Below, in pieces: positions 8,442-17,787 of a stretch of 32,389 nucleotides of DNA (position 1 is the first letter of the stretch; each line of letters starts with the position of its first letter). Below the pieces are notes generated by a model. It saw only the letters and a program-made list of their open reading frames with translations, was not told the origin of the DNA and made no database searches. This stretch comes from CAYZJB01 sp964602985. GTDB lineage: Bacteria; CLD3; SB21. Both the position numbers and the translations under genes were made by a program. The DNA lies in the NCBI GenBank assembly GCA_964602985.1, contig CAZRTJ010000032.1:1-32389 (forward strand), in the 5' to 3' direction.

Positions 8442-9452
8442 TCAGAAGAATCGATCAATGATCAAGTAAGTAACCGCCGCCACACCCGCAGATGCGGGGA
8501 TCGTCAGGACCCATGCGGCCACCATGCGTCCGGCGATCCCCCATCGTACGGCGGAGACTCGTCGCGTGGCGCCGACTCCCATGATGGAACCCGCAATCGT
8601 ATGCGTCGTGCTCACCGGGATCCCAAACAGGGCCGTGCCCAGAAGCACCAACGCTCCGCCGGTCTCTGCACAAAACCCACCGACAGGCTGAAGGTGCGTC
8701 AGTTTGACTCCCATGGTCTGAATGACTCGCCATCCTCCCGCCAGCGTACCGAGGCCGATCGCCGTATACGCTGCGAGGATCACCCACGTCGGCACATAGA
8801 AGCCTTGCGAGTGATCGTACATCCAGGTTGGCAAGTCGACTCCACAGGAAAACATGAGCACGGCGATGATCCCCATCGTCTTCTGCGCATCGTTGGTGCC
8901 GTGGCCGAGGCTGTACGCCGCCGAGGAGATCAATTGTCCGACGCGGAACAATTTCCTCGTTGTTGCCAGATTCGATTTTCGAAAAATCCACGTCACGGCC
9001 ACCATGAGAAGAAACGCGAAGATCATTCCTACAATCGGCGAGAGGAAGATGAAGAGCACGACTTTGGAGATACCGGCCGCGTTGAGGGATGCGAATCCGC
9101 TTTTCACGAGCGCCGCACCGACCAATCCGCCAATCAACGAATGGGACACGCTGATCGGCAGACCGTAATGAGTACACACCCACGTCCAGACGACGGCCCC
9201 GGCCAACGCCGCGGCAATGACAGATTGCGACACGATCGACGGATCGACGATGCCTTTTCCGATGGTTTTCGCGACGGCGACGCCAAATCCGAACGCGGCG
9301 ACAAAGTTGAAAAAAGCCGCCCACGCCACGGCCATCCGCGGCGACAATACCCGGGTCGACACGACGGTCGCAATCGAATTGGCGGCGTCGTTCATGCCGT
9401 TCAGAAAGTCGAACAGCAACGCTACAAGAATCAGGATCAGCACGAGTTCCAT
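8442..9452 (-). CDS. pit: PiT-family inorganic phosphate transporter
   Basis: 336-residue integral membrane protein with about ten hydrophobic segments. Both halves carry the PiT signature: NGMNDAANSIATVVS at about 18-32 and GHGTNDAQKTMG at about 184-195, the inverted-repeat motifs that form the phosphate and cation path. It imports phosphate driven by an ion gradient, with lower affinity than Pst. It lies 73 bases after the DUF47 gene, the usual partner pair, and at the far end of the Pst/Pho island, so the region holds both high- and low-affinity uptake. It converges on the barrel-protein gene. Substrate coupling (H+ or Na+) cannot be told from what I can see. Confidence 0.93.
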   Translation of the reverse strand: MELVLILILVALLFDFLNGMNDAANSIATVVSTRVLSPRMAVAWAAFFNFVAAFGFGVAVAKTIGKGIVDPSIVSQSVIAAALAGAVVWTWVCTHYGLPISVSHSLIGGLVGAALVKSGFASLNAAGISKVVLFIFLSPIVGMIFAFLLMVAVTWIFRKSNLATTRKLFRVGQLISSAAYSLGHGTNDAQKTMGIIAVLMFSCGVDLPTWMYDHSQGFYVPTWVILAAYTAIGLGTLAGGWRVIQTMGVKLTHLQPVGGFCAETGGALVLLGTALFGIPVSTTHTIAGSIMGVGATRRVSAVRWGIAGRMVAAWVLTIPASAGVAAVTYLIIDRFF

Positions 9453-9525
9453 GGAGAGAATTCCCAGGGTTTAGGAGCGCGTGGGGAACCCGCACGACCG
9501 TCTGGTTGGCGGGATCCGACGTCGC

Positions 9526-10170
9526 TTAGGCGTTCTTGATCAGAATGGATTCGAGGACGTTCGCCACGTCTTCGCATTTGTCGGTTGCCCGCTCCAGACT
9601 GCCGTAAATGTCCTTGAGCTTGATCAGTCGGATCGGATCCTTTTCTTCATCGAATAACTGCGCAAGGGTTCGTTCAAAAATGTCGTCGGCTTCGTTTTCG
9701 TAGGCATGGATCTGGTGCAGAATCTTCCGCACATCGGGCGCCTTGCGAATATCGTGAAGCAGGGTCACACCGCGGACGATCTCGGTTGTCGATCCGTGAA
9801 TAACATCGATGAGTTTGGACATGGCGTCCGGCATTTCGCCGATCTTGTACAAGGAAAGTCGTCGTGAGGCCTCATCCATGAAATCCATCACGTCATCCAG
9901 TGCGGAAGCCAAAACGTGAATATCCTCGCGATCAAAAGGGGTCACGAAGGTCGAGTTGAGCGCCGCAAAAATATCGTGCGTGATGTTATCGCACTGATGC
10001 TCGATGTCGTGCAACTGAGTGATCAGCGTTTCGCGTTCCGCGGCAGTAACCGACGTCATGCGTCTCATCACGGCCGCGCCGTCCATCAGGTTCTTCGCCA
10101 TACGCTCAAAGAAGCCGTGGAATTTCTGGTCTTTGGGCAACAGCAATTGAATGAAGCGGTCTATCGTCAT
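9526..10170 (-). CDS. DUF47 (PhoU-like) Pit accessory protein
   Basis: 214-residue all-helical protein of the DUF47/PhoU-divergent family. Features are the N-terminal FFERMAKNLMDGA segment, the acidic metal-site helices containing DIEHQCDNITHDI (about 50-62) and EDIHVLASALDDVMDFMDE (about 80-98), and a related second half with ENEADDIFERTL. Family members sit beside pit genes and modulate phosphate transport, as expected here with pit 73 bases downstream. 128 bases separate it from phoR. I looked there for a Pho box and found none that convinced me, so pit expression may be independent of PhoB. Confidence 0.9.
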   Translation of the reverse strand: MTIDRFIQLLLPKDQKFHGFFERMAKNLMDGAAVMRRMTSVTAAERETLITQLHDIEHQCDNITHDIFAALNSTFVTPFDREDIHVLASALDDVMDFMDEASRRLSLYKIGEMPDAMSKLIDVIHGSTTEIVRGVTLLHDIRKAPDVRKILHQIHAYENEADDIFERTLAQLFDEEKDPIRLIKLKDIYGSLERATDKCEDVANVLESILIKNA

Positions 10171-10298
10171 GGCAGGTTTCGTCCCAGAAGAATGAATAAG
10201 GATCAGGAACCGTTACTTGTGAATGGCTGACGATAACGAATCCAACCGTGTCACGCAAGGAAGTTTTATGAGAGTGTAATCGGAAAATGATCCGGACG

Positions 10299-11714
10299 TT
10301 ACGCCAGTGTGGAGGGTTTGAGGATGGGAAAATGCAGTGTAAACGTGGTTCCCTTTCCCGGCTCGCTCTGGACGAGGACGGTCCCTCCGTGAATCTCCAT
10401 CACATGTTTGACGATAGAGAGTCCCAGACCGCTCCCCCCCGTCTGACGTGAGCGGCCTTTGTCCACGCGGTAGAAGCGTTCGAAGATGCGGGATACGTCT
10501 TCGGCGGGTATTCCCGGTCCGGTATCTTCCACGTCGATGCTGCACAACTGTCCGTCGGAGTACAGCCGGATGCGCACGTGGCCGGCATCCGTGTATTTGA
10601 TCGCGTTGGCCACCAGATTGACGACCGCTTTTTCAAACTGATACGGATCGGCCATGAGCATGAATCCGCGAGGGGTCTCGGCATGGAAGGTCACCGTCAG
10701 GCCCTTGCGCTTGGCCGCTTCTTCAAACTCCTCGGAGATGGATTGAAGCGTTTCAGCCGGATTGAAATGGCGAAGGCTCAGGCCGCGGTCCCGCGATTCC
10801 AGCTGCGACAGATCCAGCATGTCGTTGATGATCATTTCCAGACGGTCGACGTTGGACAAGGCGCGTTCGAGGAATCGGCGGCTCACGTCGGCGTCCAGAA
10901 TCGCTCCATCGGACAACGTTTCGAGGTACCCTTTGATGGAGCTGACGGGCGTGCGCAATTCGTGGGATGCATTGGCCACAAAGTCCCGTCGCACATCTTG
11001 CAGTCGGCTCAGGGTTTCAATATCGCCCTTCAACTTGGCCGACATCTCATTGACGATGCGGGCCAGATCACCGACTTCATTGCTTTCCGAGACGCGGATT
11101 TCCTTCTGGTAGTTACCGTTCTTAATTTCCTCTGCCGCCCGGACGATCTCTGAGAGCGGACGCGTAATTCGTCGCGCAAGGAAGTGTATCAAGACCAACA
11201 GGATGACGATGGCCCCGGCGGAAGCGAGAAAGAAAACGACGCGAACGCCGGAAACGATTTCCTGCAGGAAGGCCTGACGTTCGGCAAGCCGGATGAACGT
11301 ACGGTGGGGCGTCCGAAGCGCCACATAGACCAGATCCTCCCCGATCGTCTCACTGTGGCGGATCGACGAGCCGGTGCCATCTTCGGCGCCAAGGGCTTCC
11401 TGGATTTCAGGACGATTGAGATGGTTGTCCATGCCGGCCGGGTCGCGCTCCGAGTCGGCCAGGATCGAACCGTCCGCCGCGACGATGGTGATGCGGATAC
11501 CCGTCTGCCGTGCAAGTTCGCGTACATCGTCCTGAAGCGACTGGCTTCTCTCCAGGAGAAATTGCGTCATGCGACACTGCTTTCGAAGATCCTCACGCAA
11601 CTGATTTTGGAGACGGTACGATAACACCTGATTGACAATCAGGAACAACAGGAGACTACCGATGACAAAAACGACGAGAAGCGTAACCGAAATGTGAGAG
11701 CTAATTCGCCTCAT
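10299..11714 (-). CDS. phoR: Phosphate-sensing histidine kinase PhoR
   Basis: 471-residue sensor kinase. Transmembrane segments are at about 9-30 and 158-179, enclosing a periplasmic sensor region of about 125 residues. A HAMP-like linker follows (about 180-235), then the dimerisation/phosphoacceptor domain with H251 in ANASHELRTPVSSIKGYL. The ATP-binding domain shows an N box (NLVANAIKYT), DTGPGIP and GGSGLGLSIVK. Unlike E. coli PhoR, it has a large extracytoplasmic part, as in Gram-positive PhoR and many other phyla. Its start overlaps the end of phoB by 14 bases. The pst-phoU context makes PhoR the natural assignment. Signalling probably depends on the Pst transporter and PhoU. Confidence 0.92.
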   Translation of the reverse strand: MRRISSHISVTLLVVFVIGSLLLFLIVNQVLSYRLQNQLREDLRKQCRMTQFLLERSQSLQDDVRELARQTGIRITIVAADGSILADSERDPAGMDNHLNRPEIQEALGAEDGTGSSIRHSETIGEDLVYVALRTPHRTFIRLAERQAFLQEIVSGVRVVFFLASAGAIVILLVLIHFLARRITRPLSEIVRAAEEIKNGNYQKEIRVSESNEVGDLARIVNEMSAKLKGDIETLSRLQDVRRDFVANASHELRTPVSSIKGYLETLSDGAILDADVSRRFLERALSNVDRLEMIINDMLDLSQLESRDRGLSLRHFNPAETLQSISEEFEEAAKRKGLTVTFHAETPRGFMLMADPYQFEKAVVNLVANAIKYTDAGHVRIRLYSDGQLCSIDVEDTGPGIPAEDVSRIFERFYRVDKGRSRQTGGSGLGLSIVKHVMEIHGGTVLVQSEPGKGTTFTLHFPILKPSTLA

Positions 11715-12423
11715 GAGTACCGTTGGGAACGAATTTGTAGCCGACGCCGCGGATCGTTTCGATCCACGTCCCGTAGCGACCGAGTTTCTTTCGAATCTTC
11801 GTCACATGGACGTCGACCGTTCGATCGACAAAATACGCATCTTCGCCCCAAACATGATACAAGAGATTATTCCGGCTAAACACAACATTGGGCCGGTTCA
11901 TCAGGAAGTACAACAGTTCAAATTCTTTTCGGAGGAATTTCACTTCTTCGCCATCTACACACACGGTGTATTGGAGGCGATTGATTTCGAGTCCCCCGAT
12001 TTTGATTTCGTCGGCCTTGTCGCTTTGCAACTCCTTTCGCATTTCTTCGCGACGGAACACGGCTTTGATCTTGGTCACCACCTTGCGGGGACTAAACGGC
12101 TTGGCGATATAGTCGTCCGCTCCAAATTCCAGTCCGAGAATTTCGTCCACTTCATCCGCTTTGGCGGTCAGAAAGACAATGTGCGCCTCTTTGGTGGCGG
12201 GACGCTGGCGAAGCGAGCGGCACACTTCCAAGCCGTCCATGCCTTCCATCATGATGTCCAGCAGGACGAGGTCCGGTTTGACCCGATCGGCCACCTGAAG
12301 GGCTTTCTCACCCGAGTCGGCCAGAAAAACCTGGTATCCCTCCTTCCGGAGATTGTACGAGAGGATGTCCAGAATGTCGTGTTCATCGTCCACGCAGAGG
12401 ATCGATTTTGCTTTTTTGCTCAT
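11701..12423 (-). CDS. phoB: Phosphate regulon response regulator PhoB
   Basis: 240-residue OmpR/PhoB-type regulator. The receiver domain (about 7-120) has the acidic pocket VDDEHD at 11-16, the phosphorylation site D56 in LVLLDIMMEGMDG, a Thr at LTAKAD and the switch lysine in IAKPFSPRKV. The C-terminal winged helix (about 140-233) has the usual LRKEFELLYFLMNRP and VDVHVTKIRKKLG recognition region ending VGYKF. It lies three bases after phoU and overlaps phoR by 14 bases, so the three are one transcript. Its likely target is the direct repeat found upstream of pstS (18901-18922), giving positive feedback on the whole island. Confidence 0.94.
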   Translation of the reverse strand: MSKKAKSILCVDDEHDILDILSYNLRKEGYQVFLADSGEKALQVADRVKPDLVLLDIMMEGMDGLEVCRSLRQRPATKEAHIVFLTAKADEVDEILGLEFGADDYIAKPFSPRKVVTKIKAVFRREEMRKELQSDKADEIKIGGLEINRLQYTVCVDGEEVKFLRKEFELLYFLMNRPNVVFSRNNLLYHVWGEDAYFVDRTVDVHVTKIRKKLGRYGTWIETIRGVGYKFVPNGTHEAN

Positions 12424-12426
12424 ACC

Positions 12427-13089
12427 TTAGACCGGTTCGTGACCGTGTTTGATGAATTTCGCGTTTCGCATGAAGACCACATCTTCGCAGATGTTGGTGC
12501 AGTGATCGGCAATTCGTTCGAGATTCTTTGAGATCCGGATGATATCCATCGACACCGGTATGGAACTGGGATCCTTGATCATGCCGGCGAGGATATCAGC
12601 AAACAGGTGCTTGTTGAGGCGGTCGATTTCCGTGTCGCGTTTGCAGACGTCCATGGCCAGCTCGGTGTTCTTATGGATGAAGCTGTCGATGGCGTCTTTG
12701 AGCATGAGGAGCGTGATGTCGGCCATCTGGGCGATCATGCCGAGCGTTGGCTCGCTGTTGCTGCGCAGGATCGTCAGGGCGGACTCGGCGATGTTCTGCG
12801 CGTGATCGCTGATGCGCTCCAAATCGCTGTTGATTTTCGAGATGCCGATGACGTCACGCAGGTCCATGGCGACCGGCTGATGGCGCGCGAGGATTTCCAG
12901 CACTTCTTCGTCGATCGCCAGTTCCAGTTCGTCCACGCGGGCGTCCTCGTCGATCACATGCAGGGCCGTAGCGGTGTCCCGCTGCAGCAGGGCCGCCGCG
13001 GATTGGGCCACCTGACGTTCCACCAGGCTTCCCATTTCGATCACCCGGCTTTTCAGTTTCCCAATATGTTCGTTAAAATTGGATTTCAT
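12427..13089 (-). CDS. phoU: Phosphate signalling protein PhoU
   Basis: 220-residue protein made of two three-helix bundles, each with the conserved metal-binding acidic helix: DLRDVIGISKINSDLERISDH-type sequence in the first half and SMDIIRISKNLERIADH in the second. PhoU links the Pst transporter to PhoR so that the kinase is held inactive when phosphate is plentiful. Length and repeat arrangement are normal. It sits between pstB and phoB with small gaps (15 and 3 bases), consistent with a single pst-pho operon. Confidence 0.95.
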   Translation of the reverse strand: MKSNFNEHIGKLKSRVIEMGSLVERQVAQSAAALLQRDTATALHVIDEDARVDELELAIDEEVLEILARHQPVAMDLRDVIGISKINSDLERISDHAQNIAESALTILRSNSEPTLGMIAQMADITLLMLKDAIDSFIHKNTELAMDVCKRDTEIDRLNKHLFADILAGMIKDPSSIPVSMDIIRISKNLERIADHCTNICEDVVFMRNAKFIKHGHEPV

Positions 13090-13104
13090 GGTTTCCTTTC
13101 TGCG

Positions 13105-13947
13105 CTATCCAAACCGGCCGGTGATATAGTCTTCGGTCATTTTTTGATGGGGAGACGTGAAGATCTTTTTCGTCTCATCGTATTCGATGAGTTGTCCCAT
13201 CCACATGAAAGCGGTCCGGTCGCTGACGCGGGCGGCCTGTTGCATGTTGTGCGTGACGATGATGATCGTGTAGTCGGCTTTGAGTTCCTCGATCAGGTCT
13301 TCGATCTTTTGCGTGGCGATCGGGTCGAGGGCAGAGCAGGGCTCGTCCATGAGGAGGACGCCCGGATCGACTGCCAGGGCGCGTGCGATGCAGAGTCGCT
13401 GCTGCTGTCCGCCAGACAACCCGTACGCGGACGTTTTCAGACGATCCTTCACCTCGTCCCACAGCGCCGCTTTGCGGAGACATCGCTCGACGATCTCATC
13501 GAGCTTTGCAGACTGAGTGATCCCGTTGACGCGCGGACCGTAGGCCACGTTGTCGTAAAGGGATTTGGGGAAGGGGTTCGATTTCTGAAAGATCATGCCG
13601 ACCCGGTTGCGCAATTCGACGACATCCACACCGCGTCCGTAAATATCCTTGCCGTCCAGCAGGATACTTCCGGTCACGCGAACGCCTTCGATGAGGTCGT
13701 TCATGCGATTGAACAACCGGAGATACGTGGACTTACCGCATCCGGATGGTCCGATCAGCGCCGTGACCTCGTTGACGTGCACGTCGAGTGAGATATCCTT
13801 GAGTGCGTGTGCGGCGCCGTAAAACATGTTGACGTTTTCCGTTCGGATTTTCACCGATCGGGCCGCCACGTCCGCGGAGGAACCCGCGGGTTCCGTCGGC
13901 ATGGGCATGGTCTTCAATGAATGGGTCATATCGACTTGTTCCGTCAT
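13105..13947 (-). CDS. pstB: Phosphate ABC transporter ATP-binding protein PstB
   Basis: 280-residue ABC ATPase that powers high-affinity phosphate uptake. Walker A is GPSGCGKST at 66-74, the Q-loop is at QKSNPFP (121-127), the signature LSGGQQQR is at 177-184, Walker B VLLMDEP at 197-203, and the switch His is in VTHNMQQA. The segment RVGMIFQKSNPFPKS is typical of PstB. About 28 N-terminal residues precede the first conserved strand, slightly more than usual; the internal Met codons within that stretch are possible alternative starts. It ends 15 bases before phoU and begins nine bases after pstA. Confidence 0.96.
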   Translation of the reverse strand: MTEQVDMTHSLKTMPMPTEPAGSSADVAARSVKIRTENVNMFYGAAHALKDISLDVHVNEVTALIGPSGCGKSTYLRLFNRMNDLIEGVRVTGSILLDGKDIYGRGVDVVELRNRVGMIFQKSNPFPKSLYDNVAYGPRVNGITQSAKLDEIVERCLRKAALWDEVKDRLKTSAYGLSGGQQQRLCIARALAVDPGVLLMDEPCSALDPIATQKIEDLIEELKADYTIIIVTHNMQQAARVSDRTAFMWMGQLIEYDETKKIFTSPHQKMTEDYITGRFG

Positions 13948-13956
13948 AATCGTTCC

Positions 13957-15558
13957 TCAAAAAGCTGAACTCTGATATTTCTTCCGCAGTCGAGCGCGAA
14001 TGACAATCGCCGTGAGGTTGAGGAGCAACACCAGGCCGATCAGCAACAAAGCGCTCATGAACACCATGGGTTTGGCCGCCTCCACGTTGGGGGACTGAAA
14101 TCCGACGTCATAGATATGAAAACCCAGATGCATGAACTTGCGATCCAGATGCAGGAATGGGAAAGTGCCATCGACAGGCAGTGTCGGGGCGAGTTTGACC
14201 ACTCCCGTGATCATGAGAGGCGCCACCTCACCTGCGCCGCGCGCCATAGCCAGGATCGTTCCCGTTAGAATCCCAGGCGTCGCCGTTGGCAGGACCACAC
14301 GCCACAACGTTTGCCATTTCGTCGCGCCGAGGGCGAGCGACGCATCGCGGATTCCGCGCGGCACTGCTCCCAACGCTTCTTCCGTCGCCACGATGACCAC
14401 CGGTACTGTCAGCAATGCGAGCGTGAGGGATGCCCATAAAATCCCGCCTGTTCCCCATGTCGGAGTCGGCAATCGCTCCGGATAAAACAACTGGTCAATC
14501 GTGCCTCCGCAGAAGTATACAAAAAATCCAAGACCGAAGATACCAAACACGATCGAAGGCACGCCCGCCAGATTATTCACGGCAATCCGAATCAACTGCA
14601 CCAGGATTCCCTGCCGCGCATACTCGCGGAGATACACCGCACAGATGACGCCAAACGGAACGACCACCATCGTCATGAGCAATACCATCATCACCGTTCC
14701 GAAAATGGCCGGAAACACGCCGCCCTCGGTATTGCTTTCCCGGGGATCAGCGGAAAGATATTCGCCGATCTTTTCAAAATAGAAACCGACCTTGCCGGGC
14801 CAGGACATCTCGTTGGGACGATAGAAACGGACGACGTTGCGCAACGGTACCGTCTTGGGCGATCCATCGGCGACCGCGAACGTCACGGAGGCAGTCGCGA
14901 TGTGCGCAGCCATTTGCTCGGCCGCGTGCTGTCGGGCGGACAGGTCGCTTTCGACGAGGGCAATGTCTTCCCGGATCTTGTTGAGTGCGGCCAGATTGTG
15001 CGGATCTTCGTATTCCTGTTTCTTCAGCCTCAGTCGAGCTTGCGCGATCTGGTAATTGATCTCCCCGATTTCGTTTTTCTCCATTTGTCGCAGGCGGGAT
15101 TTGATGTCGCGCGATTTTTCCAGCAGCGATTCCAGCGACGGCAACGCCTGATCTCCGGAGGCGATTGTCTGGCCTCCGTCCTGCAGCGATGCCAATTGCC
15201 CATACAAATTTCCGTACTCCTCCCGCTCCACGACCATCGCGTCCGCGGGGTACGACAATTCAGATATGTCCTTCTCGTCGATCCATCGAAAATCCACGCC
15301 GTAGACATCGCGATTCCCGATCTTCAGTTGAATGCGATGATCCCCGGTGCCGGGAATTACTTCCGAGCGGACAATCTCTCCGAGAAAGGTGCGCCCATCC
15401 GTGGTGCGGACGCGAACCACCTCCGAGGGCCAGAAGACGCCGACGCCGTTGAAAGCGACAACAAACAGCAGGCCCGCGACCAGCAGCACGATCGACCCCA
15501 ACGCCGAACCGGTCAGCCAGAGAAACACGTCGCCTTTTTTCATCATCTTCTTCAACAC
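13957..15558 (-). CDS. pstA: Phosphate ABC transporter permease PstA with long extracytoplasmic insert
   Basis: 533 residues, almost twice the classical PstA. A first transmembrane helix (about 12-36) is followed by roughly 240 residues of soluble sequence, including a strongly charged, probably coiled-coil region at about 140-215. The permease domain starts near 283 and carries the EAA loop RGIRDASLALGATKWQTLWR at about 401-420 that contacts PstB. The start is uncertain: GTG 15558 follows the pstC stop by five bases, while ATG 15546 is an alternative. The enlarged soluble part parallels the one in PstC next to it. Long PstA/PstC pairs are known in several Gram-negative groups; the function of the insert is not established as far as I know. 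Confidence 0.92.
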   Translation of the reverse strand: MLKKMMKKGDVFLWLTGSALGSIVLLVAGLLFVVAFNGVGVFWPSEVVRVRTTDGRTFLGEIVRSEVIPGTGDHRIQLKIGNRDVYGVDFRWIDEKDISELSYPADAMVVEREEYGNLYGQLASLQDGGQTIASGDQALPSLESLLEKSRDIKSRLRQMEKNEIGEINYQIAQARLRLKKQEYEDPHNLAALNKIREDIALVESDLSARQHAAEQMAAHIATASVTFAVADGSPKTVPLRNVVRFYRPNEMSWPGKVGFYFEKIGEYLSADPRESNTEGGVFPAIFGTVMMVLLMTMVVVPFGVICAVYLREYARQGILVQLIRIAVNNLAGVPSIVFGIFGLGFFVYFCGGTIDQLFYPERLPTPTWGTGGILWASLTLALLTVPVVIVATEEALGAVPRGIRDASLALGATKWQTLWRVVLPTATPGILTGTILAMARGAGEVAPLMITGVVKLAPTLPVDGTFPFLHLDRKFMHLGFHIYDVGFQSPNVEAAKPMVFMSALLLIGLVLLLNLTAIVIRARLRKKYQSSAF

Positions 15559-15563
15559 ATCCC

Positions 15564-17738
15564 CTACATGGAAGAATATTTCTTACGCAATCGACTGCGA
15601 ACCGTCTCCGCCAGTGTATTGACGACAAACGTCATGAGGAACAGAATTCCACCCGACAGAAACAGCACGCGATACAACGTGCCGCCATGCGGGGCTTCCG
15701 GGATTTCCACCGCGATATTGGCCGACAAGGTTCGCATGCCGTTGAAGATGCTCCAGTCCATGATCGGCGTATTGCCGGTGGCCATCAGCACGATCATCGT
15801 TTCGCCGACCGCGCGGCCAAAGCCCACCATGACGGCGCTGAAGATGCCCGTGCTCGCCGCCGGCAACACCACGCGTGTGGCCGTCTGCCATCGCGTCGCC
15901 CCCAGCGCCAACGACGCCGAGGTGAGATGGACGGGTACGCTGGAGAGCGAGTCTTCGGTAATCGTAAAAATAATCGGCATCACCGCAAACGCCATCCCGA
16001 TCCCGACCACCACGCTGTTGCGTTGGTCGTACGAAACGCCCAGCGCCTCGCGCAACCAGTTGACTGTATTGCCATCGAGCATGCCGTCTTCAATCGCGAC
16101 GCCCAATCCGTACGAAAGAAGCACCATCAGGAACAGGACCGGAATCACGAGGATCAGCTCGCGCCCGTTGCCGACGAATCCCGTCCATTTGGGAGGCGAT
16201 TTCATGAACAAGGCGTACCCCAGAACAATGCCGACGGGACACAACATCAGCATGAGCAAGACCGGGATCAGCGCATGCTCCATGAGCGGCGCCAACCACA
16301 GTCCGGCCAGCAGACCAATCACGACGCTGGGAAGGGCCGCCATGATTTCCACGACCGGCTTCACGATCGAGCGGAGGCGCGGGTGCGCAAACTGCGACGT
16401 GTATAGCGCGCCCAGGATCGCCAGAGGAACCGCGAAAAACATGGCGTACAGGGTTCCCTTGATCGTGCCGAAAATGAGCGGCACCATGCTGAGTTTGGGT
16501 TCAAAATCATCCGTACCCGCGCTGGATTGCCAGGTGAAGGCCGGCTCATTGTAACTTTCGTACCATACCTTGCCGAAGAGCGTTGTCAACGATGTTTCCG
16601 GGTGGCGATTGTCCAAATCAAACGTCAAAATCGGCAGTTCGTGCCCGATCGCGACCATCCCGTCGGCCTTTGGCGAGAAGCGAAGATCGCGCAGTTGCCG
16701 ATCCGTCGCGCATTCCGCCAGCAAACGCTGGCCCGTGAGCTGAAACAGGCGAACCGTACCGTCTGCGTCACCGGCCAGAAAACATTTGTTGCGCAGAGAA
16801 GGCTCGAGAAGACCCACCGACTTTGGCCCCCTGCCAAAATCATGGACCCGCGTCAGATGCGTTCCAGAATCCGACTGGACCGGCATCCATCCGCGAATGC
16901 TTCCATCCTCCGCGGCCACCAGCAGGGTGACGTCACCGATCGCGTAGGTGAGCGCCGTGATGCCGACCGAAGAAGCCGAGACTGAAAATATTTCTTCGAT
17001 GCCGTTGTCTGCGCTCAGAATCTTCACGGTACCATCGGACGTGCCGTATGCAAATCCGCCGCCGTGGTGCGGGATGGCGATCGCCGTGACCGACTCATCC
17101 GGAAAGATCATCGGACGGACGGTCGATTGCGTATCAACGATCGCGCCAAATGCCTGCGCTTGTCCCGCCGCGGTTGTCCGCATGCCGATGAATTCCAAAT
17201 TCTCCCCGCGCATCGCGCCGACGATCCGTGTCACTTCGCCGCTCAGCCCGGTCAGTCGGATGATTCTTGTTTCGGCAATTTGCGGAATGATGGTACGTCC
17301 CTCTTCCTCGAACAACGTGGAGAACTGCAGATCGATGAGGACAAGTTCCGCCTGATCCGACACCACCAGCAGTCGATGGCTTCCCGCCACGCTCGCCGCG
17401 GCCGTCAGACGCTGCCCCTTCATCCCCTCGAGGGTATGCATCATGCGCGGGCGCGCATCCGCCGCCGACACCGCATATATCACTTTATCACTACCGACGG
17501 TGTACAGGATCTCCCGTTGTTCTTCCTCACCGGCCAGGAGAAATTCCGTATCGGCCGATCCCGGGAACACCTCGTCCAGTCTCACCGTGCGCCGTTTTTG
17601 AATGGATGCATCCTCCCACAACGGCAACGTCTGTGAAACGATGAAGGTGAGAATCCCTACGACGACGACGATCAGCATCACTCCACCGGATCGTATTCCG
17701 ATGCTGGCTAAAGAATCTGTGAGTCGTCGTAATTGCAT
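15564..17738 (-). CDS. pstC: Phosphate ABC transporter permease PstC with large periplasmic domain
   Basis: 724 residues. An N-terminal helix (about 15-37) leads into some 370 residues of beta-rich soluble sequence with repeated blade-like strands (for example GGFAYGTSDGTVKILSADN and FLAGDADGTVRLFQLTGQ), which look like a WD40-type propeller outside the cytoplasmic membrane. The permease domain occupies about 425-720 with the EAA loop HLTSASLALGATRWQTATR. The partner PstA is also extended. Long PstC proteins are known from several proteobacteria, so this is not unique, but the propeller-like character is clear here. Gap to pstS is 49 bases and contains a hairpin (separate entry). Gap to pstA is five bases. 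Confidence 0.93.
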   Translation of the reverse strand: MQLRRLTDSLASIGIRSGGVMLIVVVVGILTFIVSQTLPLWEDASIQKRRTVRLDEVFPGSADTEFLLAGEEEQREILYTVGSDKVIYAVSAADARPRMMHTLEGMKGQRLTAAASVAGSHRLLVVSDQAELVLIDLQFSTLFEEEGRTIIPQIAETRIIRLTGLSGEVTRIVGAMRGENLEFIGMRTTAAGQAQAFGAIVDTQSTVRPMIFPDESVTAIAIPHHGGGFAYGTSDGTVKILSADNGIEEIFSVSASSVGITALTYAIGDVTLLVAAEDGSIRGWMPVQSDSGTHLTRVHDFGRGPKSVGLLEPSLRNKCFLAGDADGTVRLFQLTGQRLLAECATDRQLRDLRFSPKADGMVAIGHELPILTFDLDNRHPETSLTTLFGKVWYESYNEPAFTWQSSAGTDDFEPKLSMVPLIFGTIKGTLYAMFFAVPLAILGALYTSQFAHPRLRSIVKPVVEIMAALPSVVIGLLAGLWLAPLMEHALIPVLLMLMLCPVGIVLGYALFMKSPPKWTGFVGNGRELILVIPVLFLMVLLSYGLGVAIEDGMLDGNTVNWLREALGVSYDQRNSVVVGIGMAFAVMPIIFTITEDSLSSVPVHLTSASLALGATRWQTATRVVLPAASTGIFSAVMVGFGRAVGETMIVLMATGNTPIMDWSIFNGMRTLSANIAVEIPEAPHGGTLYRVLFLSGGILFLMTFVVNTLAETVRSRLRKKYSSM

Positions 17739-17748
17739 ATAGATAGAA

Positions 17749-17768
17749 AGAGGCTGCGGACAGCCTCT
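17749..17768 (-). terminator. Intercistronic hairpin between pstS and pstC
   Basis: A perfect 8-base stem (AGAGGCTG / CAGCCTCT) with a four-base loop is followed on the transcribed - strand by a short T-rich run (TTTCTATCT). It sits between the pstS stop and the pstC start. It is too weak in its T-tract for a full terminator, but suits partial termination or 3'-end protection, which would make the periplasmic binding protein more abundant than the permeases. The hairpin is seen; the function is inferred. Confidence 0.6.
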
Positions 17769-17787
17769 GCTCTTCTGAATGTTTGAT

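Noticed and set aside
8455..9495. A 346-codon second frame on the - strand across the pit gene
   Set aside because: Same strand but a different frame from pit, Arg-rich and without membrane segments; the pit frame has both family signatures.
10171..10298. Possible Pho box before the DUF47-pit pair
   Set aside because: Only a single weak half site (GTAACG) could be found, without an 11-base repeat.
12607..13791. A 394-codon open frame on the + strand opposite phoU and pstB
   Set aside because: Antisense shadow of two well-supported genes; its sequence shows no family signal.
14902..16554. A 550-codon open frame on the + strand opposite pstA and pstC
   Set aside because: It lies antisense to two secure permease genes, has no recognisable domain and reflects codon bias of the real strand.
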